Positions 35,537 to 43,303 of a DNA stretch of 43,303 bases are shown piece by piece. Numbering within the stretch: position 1 is the first letter of the stretch; each line of letters opens with the position of its first letter. Origin of the DNA: Verrucomicrobia subdivision 6 bacterium (GTDB taxonomy: Bacteria; Verrucomicrobiota; Verrucomicrobiia; Methylacidiphilales; Verrucolacustridaceae); the NCBI GenBank assembly GCA_947441075.1, contig CANESK010000006.1, positions 1 through 43,303 on the forward strand, read 5' to 3'. A program made the translations under genes and the position numbers. The notes beneath the pieces were generated by a model. The model did not search any database. It saw nothing but the letters and a program-made list of their open reading frames with translations, and was not told the DNA's origin.

Positions 35537-38121
35537 GTTCGAATCCGGTGCCCCTTTTTCCGTCGTGGACGGCGAAACCCGAGGAGGAGATAAGAAGTAG
35601 GATCGTGGGGCTGAGTGGTCCGCGAGTTTGTGTGCGGGGAAAGTTTCTTTTTGCGGGGGAAAATAAGTTCTTCATTCAAGGGGTGACCTATGGTCCGTTT
35701 CGGGAAGGGGACGACCATCTGGGGACGCCTGAGAAAGTTTCGAGGGATTTTCGATTAGTGGCAGCGGCGGGCTTTAACACCCTGCGGGTGTATCACCCGC
35801 CACCGAAGTGGTTTTTGGATCTGGTCGCTGAGCACGGACTACGAGTTATGGTGACAGTGCCTTGGCAAAGGCGGGTGCTTTTCTTGGATGACGGGGCAGT
35901 GCGTAAAGAAATCCGTGCTTCGGTTCGGCGCGCGGCCAAAGGCGCTTCTGGGCATCCTGCGATTCTAGGGTACTACGTGGATAACGAGATCCCGCCTGAT
36001 CTTGTTCGTTGGTATGGGCCTCAGCGGGTGGAGGGTTTTTTGGATTCGCTGGCGCGGATTGTGAAAGATGAAGATTCGGAGGCGCTGGCGGCTTATGCCA
36101 ATTTTCCTCCGACCGAGTATCTTCTGCCCAAAGAAACCGATTTCCTTTCCTACAATGTGTATCTCCATCGTGGTTCGGATCTACGGGCCTATTTATCTCG
36201 ACTGCAAAACTTAGCGGAGGATAGGCCGCTGGTTTTGGGAGAGTTCGGCATGGATACGATTCGCCATAGTGAAGAGGAGCAGGCCACTCTTTTAGGGAAC
36301 CACTGGGACGAGGTATTTCGAGGTGGTTTGGCGGGCACGATCCTCTTTTCTTGGACGGACGAGTGGTTTACCGATGGGATTGATGTGGAAGATTGGGCCT
36401 TTGGCCTGGTCCGGCGGGATCGGCAACCGAAACTGGCCTATCGTGCTCTTTCGCCGCTGACGATGGGTTCGCAGGATCGGTTGGTAGAGAAATTTCCGCT
36501 TAGCCGTCTGCCTAAAGTTTCTGTGGTCGTCTGCAGTTATAATGGGGCGGCGACGCTCCGAGGTTGTCTGGAGTCATTAGAGAAACTGCACTATCCGGAC
36601 TATGAGGTCATCTTGGTGGATGATGGTTCTAAGGATTCTACACAATCGATTGTGGCGGACTTTCCTTTGGTTAAGAACATCGTTCAACCGAATCGGGGAT
36701 TGTCGGTGGCGAGGAATGTGGGTTGGCAGGCGGCCACCGGGGAGATTATCGCCTATACAGACTCAGACTGCATGGCGGATGTGGATTGGCTCTATTTTCT
36801 GGTCTCTAGTCTTTTAAAAGATTCTTATGCAGCGGTGGGCGGACCGAATCTTCATCCTCCTGCGAAAGGTCCAGTGGGTGCAGCGGTGGCGGCTTGTCCC
36901 GGAGCGCCGACCCACGTTTTGTTGAGCGATACGGAGGCAGAACATATTCCTGGTTGCAACATGGCGTACTGGCGAACGGTTTTGGCGGAGATTGGCGGAT
37001 TCGATGCGGAGTTCCGCACAGCGGGAGATGATGTGGATGTGTGCTGGCGCCTGATGCAGGCTGGGCATCGGATTGGTTTTAGTCCGAGTGCACTAGTTTG
37101 GCATCATCGACGTTTCACGATGCAGGCTTATTTTCGTCAGCAAAAAGGTTATGGAGAAGCGGAGGCGATGTTGCGTTTCAAACATATGCAGTATTTCGAT
37201 CCTCAGGGGTCGGCGCGGTGGAAGGGGGTGATCTATGGATTGCCGAGATTCGAGCGGATCTTTCATCGGCCAATTATTTATCACGGGGTTTTTGGGATGG
37301 GTTTCTTCCAGTGTCTTTATCCAAAACCTGCTTCTCCATGGGCGCAGCTGGTCAGTGGGCTGGAATGGAACGCGTTGACCTTGTTTATCTTTTTGGTTTC
37401 GATCCAGATTGAACCTTTGCGAATTCTGCCGCTGCTGATGCTGGCGGCTACGTTGCTCCCCGCGATCTCCTTCATGGTGGTAGCTCGGGTGGAGCCACGG
37501 CATGACACTATTCGGGCACGGCTGACAGTTTTCTACCTGGCCTTAATCCAGCCTTTGGTTCGAGATTGGGCCCGTTACTTTACTTGGCTGAAGGGCAAGC
37601 GGACACCGGACTCGGTCGTGCAGGCTCCAGAAAAGGGAGTGGGTCCGCGAATACCGCTTTGGCGTTCTCGTGAGTTGGCCTTTTGGAGTGACCAAGGCAA
37701 AGAGCGGATCACCTTACTGGAGGAGGTGGAGAAAATCCTGGAGGAGGAGGGTTGGCGTTATGCGCAGGACACAGGATGGAATCCCTGGGATATACAAATC
37801 TTTGCCAATCGGTGGTGGCATATTCGTTTACGAACTTTGACAGAGATTTACCCCCATGGTCGCCGTCTCACTCGGGTGCATCAGGGAATTGTGCCGAGTA
37901 CCTTTAGCGGACTTTTTGCCCTGACCGCGATTACGGCGGATGTCTTGGTCGGCCTTTCGTATCGGGCGGCCTTACCTGCTTTTCTGGGAATCTTGGCTTT
38001 GGCGGGAATGGGCTGGTTGTGGACGGGATGGCAGCTCCGTCGCAGGGTGGGTGATCTGGTGCGGGCAGCGGCAAGGCGGGCCCAGCTTTTGCCCCTGACA
38101 GAAAAAAATCCTACTGCATGA
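35533..38121 (+). CDS. Fusion protein: glycoside hydrolase (clan A-like TIM barrel) + family 2 glycosyltransferase + TM region
   Basis: N-terminal FFIQGVTYGPF, GYYVDNEIP, LGEFGMD; then VSVVVCSYNGA, VDDGSKDST, YTDSDCMAD GT2 motifs; C-terminal TM helices; GTGA overlap with proA. Confidence 0.88.
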   Translation: MSSNPVPLFPSWTAKPEEEIRSRIVGLSGPRVCVRGKFLFAGENKFFIQGVTYGPFREGDDHLGTPEKVSRDFRLVAAAGFNTLRVYHPPPKWFLDLVAEHGLRVMVTVPWQRRVLFLDDGAVRKEIRASVRRAAKGASGHPAILGYYVDNEIPPDLVRWYGPQRVEGFLDSLARIVKDEDSEALAAYANFPPTEYLLPKETDFLSYNVYLHRGSDLRAYLSRLQNLAEDRPLVLGEFGMDTIRHSEEEQATLLGNHWDEVFRGGLAGTILFSWTDEWFTDGIDVEDWAFGLVRRDRQPKLAYRALSPLTMGSQDRLVEKFPLSRLPKVSVVVCSYNGAATLRGCLESLEKLHYPDYEVILVDDGSKDSTQSIVADFPLVKNIVQPNRGLSVARNVGWQAATGEIIAYTDSDCMADVDWLYFLVSSLLKDSYAAVGGPNLHPPAKGPVGAAVAACPGAPTHVLLSDTEAEHIPGCNMAYWRTVLAEIGGFDAEFRTAGDDVDVCWRLMQAGHRIGFSPSALVWHHRRFTMQAYFRQQKGYGEAEAMLRFKHMQYFDPQGSARWKGVIYGLPRFERIFHRPIIYHGVFGMGFFQCLYPKPASPWAQLVSGLEWNALTLFIFLVSIQIEPLRILPLLMLAATLLPAISFMVVARVEPRHDTIRARLTVFYLALIQPLVRDWARYFTWLKGKRTPDSVVQAPEKGVGPRIPLWRSRELAFWSDQGKERITLLEEVEKILEEEGWRYAQDTGWNPWDIQIFANRWWHIRLRTLTEIYPHGRRLTRVHQGIVPSTFSGLFALTAITADVLVGLSYRAALPAFLGILALAGMGWLWTGWQLRRRVGDLVRAAARRAQLLPLTEKNPTA

Positions 38122-39881
38122 AAATGATGCGTCGCATCTTGAGTTATTATCAGCCGTTCTTGGGGCGTATTCTTGTCGCGTTAATACTGCTGGTAGCTGC
38201 AACTGGGCTCAATCTTCTCAAGCCGTGGCCACTAAAGTTTGTCGTAGATGAAGTGCTTCACGCGCCGGGGGGCGGAATCGCGGTGCCCTTTCTTTCGGGG
38301 GTTTGGTCTTTTTCTTCTTCCTTGGCCTTGGCTTGTGCTGCCTTGGTAGGAATTCACTTGCTGTGGGGCGCGGTGAACTTAGCTCAGACTTACGCCTTGA
38401 TTGGAGTGGGACTACAGGCATTGCTCCGAGTGAGGACGGAATTATATGCTTATCTGCAGTCGTTGCCTCTTCGTTTTCATGATTTGCGTCGCAGTTCTGA
38501 TTCCAGCTTCCGTGTGGCCTACGATGCTCAGGCGATTCAAACCTACTTCAATCGTGGCTTTGCGACGATTCTTGGGTCGGTTCTCACTTTGGTAGGAACA
38601 TTTGTGGTGATGCTGCAAATGAGTCCGCGGCTTGCTCTGCTTTCATTAGGGGTTGTGCCCTTTCTGTTGTTGGCGATCTCCCGCTATGCGGGGCGGATTC
38701 GGCGGGAAACAACCACCTTGCAGGCGCAGGAAAGTGATGTTCTAGCTCGGGCGAGTGAGGGGTTATCCAGCATTCGAGTGGTGCATGCGTTTGGTCGTGA
38801 GTCTTACGAGGTGGATCTTTTTCGGCGAGAGTGTCGGCAGTCTCTGGAGGCGAATCTACGACTTTCGATGACGAATGTGGCGAGCACTATGGTGGTGGGG
38901 ACTTTACTTGCCGTCGGCACGGCATTTCTGCTTTGGGCAGGGGCAGGGGAGGTGGCGGCAGGAAAGTTGACCTTAGGTGACCTCCTCGTCTTTTTGGCCT
39001 ATTTGGCGATGCTTTACTCTCCGTTGGAGCAGTTGAGTTACACTGCCTGGTCGATGGAGGGAGCGGCGGCGGCGGCCCAGCGGGTTTTTGAAGTCTTGGA
39101 TACGGCGGATGAGGTGCCAGACCCGGTGAAGCCGGCCCGTCTAACGATGGCTTCAGGGAATATCGAGTTCCGCAAAGTAGGATTCCGCTACCCTCGTGGA
39201 GATGAGGTCCTACACGATCTTAGCTTCACGATTCAACCAGGGGAGTCGGTGGCGGTGGTGGGAGGAACGGGAGCGGGCAAAACTACGCTGCTTTCTCTTT
39301 TACCCCGTTTTTATGACCCGACTGCTGGAACGATTCATTTTCATGGGATTGATTTGCGGACAGTAGCCAAGAAAGAGCTCCGGGCCCGTCAGGCGTTGGT
39401 GTTGCAAGAAACCGTTTTGCTGAACGGAACCGTACGTGAAAATATTGCTTATGGGCGCCCGACCGCTTCTTTTCGGGAGATAGAAAAAGCGGCAAAGGAG
39501 GCGCAAGCGGACGAATTTATTCGCGCGCTGCCTCAAGGGTACCAGACGCAGGTAGGGGAGCGGGGGGTGATGTTGAGTGGAGGTCAGAGGCAGAGAATTG
39601 GAATTGCTCGGGCGTTTTTGCGGGATGCGCCGATTCTTCTCCTCGATGAACCAACCAGTGCCTTAGATCCAACGACCGAAAAAGAGCTTTTGAATGTTCT
39701 GTCTCACCTGATGACTCGACCGACCACTTTACTTGTGACCCATCGTTTACATGCGGCGCATCGGGCGGATCGAATATTGGTCTTAGAAAAGGGGCGTTTG
39801 GTAGAAGAGGGTAAGGGTGAGGATTTGCTCAGCCGAAAAGGGGCTTACTGGAAGCTTTGGCAAGCGATGGGTTCTGTTTAA
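38118..39881 (+). CDS. ABC exporter (fused TMD-NBD)
   Basis: VVGGTGAGKTTLLSLLPRFYDP, LSGGQRQRIGIARAF, LLLDEPTSALDP; ATGA overlap with GH-GT2 gene. Confidence 0.95.
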   Translation: MKMMRRILSYYQPFLGRILVALILLVAATGLNLLKPWPLKFVVDEVLHAPGGGIAVPFLSGVWSFSSSLALACAALVGIHLLWGAVNLAQTYALIGVGLQALLRVRTELYAYLQSLPLRFHDLRRSSDSSFRVAYDAQAIQTYFNRGFATILGSVLTLVGTFVVMLQMSPRLALLSLGVVPFLLLAISRYAGRIRRETTTLQAQESDVLARASEGLSSIRVVHAFGRESYEVDLFRRECRQSLEANLRLSMTNVASTMVVGTLLAVGTAFLLWAGAGEVAAGKLTLGDLLVFLAYLAMLYSPLEQLSYTAWSMEGAAAAAQRVFEVLDTADEVPDPVKPARLTMASGNIEFRKVGFRYPRGDEVLHDLSFTIQPGESVAVVGGTGAGKTTLLSLLPRFYDPTAGTIHFHGIDLRTVAKKELRARQALVLQETVLLNGTVRENIAYGRPTASFREIEKAAKEAQADEFIRALPQGYQTQVGERGVMLSGGQRQRIGIARAFLRDAPILLLDEPTSALDPTTEKELLNVLSHLMTRPTTLLVTHRLHAAHRADRILVLEKGRLVEEGKGEDLLSRKGAYWKLWQAMGSV

Positions 39882-39893
39882 GAGCGTTTGGAG

Positions 39894-39907
39894 TCTGCCG
39901 CGGCAGA
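39894..39907. repeat. Perfect 14-bp palindrome TCTGCCGCGGCAGA in convergent intergenic gap
   Basis: Fully self-complementary, lies between the ABC exporter stop and the convergent exported-protein stop. Confidence 0.6.
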
Positions 39908-39909
39908 GG

Positions 39910-40497
39910 TTAGTGGGAGGGGGCAGGCTTGATGATTCGATTAAAGACCTCGGCGGCGTTGGTTTCGGAAAGGATGATCTCGGTGGTGCGACCGGGGAGG
40001 AGGTCGACCTCGAGCAACCAGTAGGCCACGGCGTAGCGGCTTTTGTACTGGCCGTAGAGGGTTTGTTTGCCTGGGGATGCATTAGAAAAAGTGAAGGTGC
40101 CGTTGGTTGTGGTACGGATTCTACTGGTGGCGACATTGGCGGCGGCTTGGCTCATGGATTTGAGGTCTAAATTCTTGTAGCCATCGGCAAAATCAATTCG
40201 AATTCCCACGGGCTGTTCCTCTCCTGATGGAGTTCGTTGAATGGCGAGACCCTCGGTGCGCCAGGTTTCCATGCGTAGGCGGCGCACTTCGGGGATGAGA
40301 GAAAGTGGGGCGAGCACCAGATCCATCCCGCTGAGATTTTGGGTGGTGGAGCTATTTTTGAGCTGAATGGTGGCTTTTCCGGTAAGGAGAGTGGGGGAGG
40401 GTTCTGCCCCAAGAGTTAAGAGGGGGAGGCAAAGTAGGGCGGTGGCTAGCTTGCCAAAACAGGCGGGTCGTTGAAACTTAGGCCTATGAGCGTTCAT
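39910..40497 (-). CDS. Exported hypothetical protein with carboxypeptidase-regulatory-like beta domain
   Basis: Signal-like CFGKLATALLCLPLLTLGAE; TTTNGTFTFSNASPGKQTLYGQY. Confidence 0.65.
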   Translation of the reverse strand: MNAHRPKFQRPACFGKLATALLCLPLLTLGAEPSPTLLTGKATIQLKNSSTTQNLSGMDLVLAPLSLIPEVRRLRMETWRTEGLAIQRTPSGEEQPVGIRIDFADGYKNLDLKSMSQAAANVATSRIRTTTNGTFTFSNASPGKQTLYGQYKSRYAVAYWLLEVDLLPGRTTEIILSETNAAEVFNRIIKPAPSH

Positions 40498-40541
40498 CGA
40501 CTTCTAAGGTACGCGGATGTCTTTGGTGGGGGAAGACTCCT

Positions 40542-41669
40542 ATGAAAGAGTCCCGCTATGCTCGGTTGGCGGATGTGCTCACGGGGTATTCCACCGCTCT
40601 ACGGAAAGGAGACCGAATCTGGATTGATGCGACGGAGATTCCTGATGAGTTTCTTCTATTACTGATTCGAGCGGTGCGGGCGAGGGGAGCGGAGCCTTTC
40701 CTTCATCTTCATCACGGAGCGATTTCTCGCGAGATGGCTCGCGGAGCAACGGAGGCGGGTCTGCAGTTTACCTGCAAGCATGATCTAGCGAAAATGAAGG
40801 GGATGCAGGCGTATATTGCTTTGCGAGGTGCGCAAAATAGTTTTGAAGGTAGCGATATTCCTGCGAAGAAACAGCAGCTGGCGGGGAAGATTTTACGCCC
40901 GATTTCGGATCGGCGAGTGAATCATACCCGATGGGTGGTACTACGCTGGCCAACCCCCGCGATGGCTCAAGGGGCAGGGATGAGTACAGAGGCGTTCACA
41001 GATCTTTTCTTTCGCGTTTGCAACTTGGACTATCGGAAGATGTCGCAAGCGGTGAAGCCGCTGGTGGCATTAATGAAGCGGACGGACAAGGTGCATATTA
41101 CTGGGCCGGGCACTGATTTACGTTTCTCCATCCGAGGGATCGGAGTCATTCCCTGTGTGGGGGAGAGAAACCTGCCCGATGGAGAAGTGTTTACAGCGCC
41201 GATCAAGGATAGTGTCGAGGGAGAAGTAACCTTTTCAGCTCCTGCGGTCTATCGGGGAATTCCATTTGAGAAGATAAGGCTGGAGTTTTCCCGCGGGCAG
41301 ATTGTCCGGGCCCGTGCGGGGGATAAAAGCCGGCAGCTGGAAGAAATCTTCTCCAGTGATCAGGGGGCTCGGTACATCGGGGAATTCTCCTTGGGGTTAA
41401 ATCCTTTTCTACGGAATCCCATTCGCGACATTCTTTTTGATGAGAAGATCGCGGGTTCGTTTCATTTTACGCCTGGGCAAGCCTATGAGGTGGCAGACAA
41501 CGGGAATCGGTCGCAAATTCATTGGGATTTAGTTAATTTGCAGGATCGGACGCATGGAGGCGGCCAGATTTATTTCGATGGAAAACTGATTCGTGATGAC
41601 GGACTTTTCGTGCGGAAAGATCTCTTGGGGTTGAATCCCGATCGACTCGGAAAGGTGCTGGCCTTGTGA
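40542..41669 (+). CDS. M29-family aminopeptidase
   Basis: TDLRFSI, ERNLPDGEVFTAP, YIGEFSLGLNP, GSFHFTPGQAY, QIHWDLV metal-site pattern. Confidence 0.9.
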   Translation: MKESRYARLADVLTGYSTALRKGDRIWIDATEIPDEFLLLLIRAVRARGAEPFLHLHHGAISREMARGATEAGLQFTCKHDLAKMKGMQAYIALRGAQNSFEGSDIPAKKQQLAGKILRPISDRRVNHTRWVVLRWPTPAMAQGAGMSTEAFTDLFFRVCNLDYRKMSQAVKPLVALMKRTDKVHITGPGTDLRFSIRGIGVIPCVGERNLPDGEVFTAPIKDSVEGEVTFSAPAVYRGIPFEKIRLEFSRGQIVRARAGDKSRQLEEIFSSDQGARYIGEFSLGLNPFLRNPIRDILFDEKIAGSFHFTPGQAYEVADNGNRSQIHWDLVNLQDRTHGGGQIYFDGKLIRDDGLFVRKDLLGLNPDRLGKVLAL

Positions 41670-43303
41670 GCTTAACTACCGCCTTACTGGATTTAGCTAA
41701 GCAAGCAGGGGCTAAGGATATGCCGACCTGTACGAAGGCCATGGCAGAGGCGGCGGTGGAACAGCGTTCGATGGTCAATGCGCTTTTGGAAACGGGTCAG
41801 GTGGACGAGAAAGTCTTTGCGCAGAAGTTGGGGGAGTCCCTTGGTCTTCCGGTCTGGCAGGGGGAAATTCCACCGATTCCTGCCCCCTTGCGGGATAAGT
41901 TTCCGGCGAAGATTGCGTTGCGGCATCGTTTACTCCCGGTTACTCCCGCGGAAGGGGATCCACTTCCCGTTCTCTGTTTTGATCCCTTCGACCATTTAGC
42001 ACGGCAGGCTTTGGCTGGGTTTTGGACGGGGGAGTGTAAATGGATGCTGGCGCCTCGACGGGCGGTTTTGGATGGATTGCGGGGAGGGTATGGAGTGGGT
42101 GCAGAGACCTTTGATGAGATTCTTGAAGGAGGTGGGGAGTTTGCCTCGGCCAATGATCTCGAGCAGGAAACGACTGTACTGGACGAGAATGATTCGGAGG
42201 CGTCGGTGATTAAATTCGTGAATCAAGTTATCCGTGAGGCTTTGCAGGAGCGGGCGACGGATATTCATATCGAGCCTTTGGAGGATGATTTGCAGATTCG
42301 CTACCGAATCGACGGGGTGCTGCGGAATATTCCGGTTCCGCCACGAATCAAGTTGTTTCAGGCTTCACTCATTTCCCGGATTAAGATCATGGCTCATCTG
42401 GATATTGCGGAGCGGCGGTTACCGCAAGACGGGCGAATCAATCTGGAGTTTGAGGGCCGACCGATCGATGTGCGTATCGCGACGATTCCCTCGGTGACGG
42501 GGGAGTCGATCAGCCTTCGTCTCTTGGGTCAGCAGAGATTTGATTTTGAGCAGATGGGGCTGGGGGCGGCTCACTCGGAGATGGTGCGGGGGCTGCTGGC
42601 TTTACCAAATGGAATTGTCCTGATTACCGGTCCCACGGGATCAGGGAAGTCGACAACCCTGTATACCTTTTTGGCATCGCTGAACACAAAGGATCGGCGG
42701 ATCGTGACGATTGAGGATCCTGTTGAAAATAAAATTCCTGGGGTGGTGCAGATCGCGGTGAAGCCAGAGATCAACCTTACTTTTGCGGCGGGCCTTCGCA
42801 GTATTTTGCGGGGAGATCCGAACGTGGTGATGGTGGGTGAGATGCGGGATGTCGAAACAACCGAGATCGCAATTCGAGCCGCTTTGACTGGGCATTTGGT
42901 TTTTTCGACTTTGCACACCAATGATGCGATCGGGGGAATCACTCGGTTGGTCGATATGGGGATTGAGCCGTTCTTGGTGGGGTCTTCGGTGCGGGCTTTC
43001 GTGGCGCAAAGATTGGTCCGAGTACTGTGTCCTTGGTGTTGTGAGCCGGGTCAGTATTCGGAAGCCTATTTGAGGGATATTAAGATTCCTTTGGAGAAAG
43101 CAGCGACGGCGTATCGGGCGGTGGGTTGCGACCGGTGTCGCCAGACAGGGTATCAAGGTCGGCGCGCGATCTTTGAAATCTGCTTAGTTACGCCTCAACT
43201 TCAAGAAATGATCACGGCGAAGGCGACAAATGCGGCGCTGAAGGAAATGGCGAAGTCGCAAGGAATGCGAAATTTGCGGGATGACGGTTGGGACAAGGTA
43301 GCA
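41666..43303 (+). CDS. GspE/PilB-type secretion or pilus assembly ATPase (3' truncated by window edge)
   Basis: GTG 41666 open to window end; ATDIHIEPLEDDLQIRYRIDGVL, TGPTGSGKSTTLY, VTIEDPVE, RSILRGDPNVVMVGEMRD, HTNDAIGGITRL, CPWC/CDRC; not in ORF track because no stop in window. Confidence 0.95.
   Translation, partial: MSLTTALLDLAKQAGAKDMPTCTKAMAEAAVEQRSMVNALLETGQVDEKVFAQKLGESLGLPVWQGEIPPIPAPLRDKFPAKIALRHRLLPVTPAEGDPLPVLCFDPFDHLARQALAGFWTGECKWMLAPRRAVLDGLRGGYGVGAETFDEILEGGGEFASANDLEQETTVLDENDSEASVIKFVNQVIREALQERATDIHIEPLEDDLQIRYRIDGVLRNIPVPPRIKLFQASLISRIKIMAHLDIAERRLPQDGRINLEFEGRPIDVRIATIPSVTGESISLRLLGQQRFDFEQMGLGAAHSEMVRGLLALPNGIVLITGPTGSGKSTTLYTFLASLNTKDRRIVTIEDPVENKIPGVVQIAVKPEINLTFAAGLRSILRGDPNVVMVGEMRDVETTEIAIRAALTGHLVFSTLHTNDAIGGITRLVDMGIEPFLVGSSVRAFVAQRLVRVLCPWCCEPGQYSEAYLRDIKIPLEKAATAYRAVGCDRCRQTGYQGRRAIFEICLVTPQLQEMITAKATNAALKEMAKSQGMRNLRDDGWDKVA

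Noticed and set aside
1-43303. CRISPR arrays, IS elements, toxin-antitoxin or restriction systems
   Set aside because: No regularly spaced direct repeats, transposase motifs or recognisable defence proteins seen in any frame of the track.

Overview
The window is a gene-dense, GC-rich bacterial chromosome segment. Protein styles suggest Verrucomicrobia or a relative, but this is inference only. About 47 protein-coding genes are supportable. I see no rRNA, CRISPR array, transposase or prophage.

Main blocks:
- ppiase, ygfZ, tadA, rluA-type and VTT/DedA-type genes.
- A tightly packed + strand run: ABC-2 exporter, SCO1, DUF420, FeoA, FeoB and a 43-aa FeoB-associated Cys-rich peptide missed by the ORF track.
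- Two dicarboxylate/cation symporters flanking a GTP-dependent PEPCK.
- rfbA, an FmdB-like gene, apaG and proC.
- A tRNA-Pro(CGG) preceded by a broken tandem half-copy carrying two small hairpin insertions.
- LarA/DUF2088-like, FAH, tRNA-Val(GAC), folB and ccsA/resB.
- A minus-strand, start/stop-overlapped operon: STAS, MlaE, MlaF, MlaD, RsbW-like HATPase and MBL hydrolase.
- A + strand run: cNMP-binding, AI-2E, DUF883, YqjE-like, proB, proA, a GH-GT2 fusion and an ABC exporter.
- M29 aminopeptidase and a GspE-type ATPase that runs off the window end, so the ORF track lacks it.

Most interesting points: the hairpin-disrupted tRNA-Pro half duplication, the Mla operon bracketed by partner-switch components, and the hydrolase-synthase fusion coupled to proBA and an exporter. 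I found no clearly new defence or mobile system.
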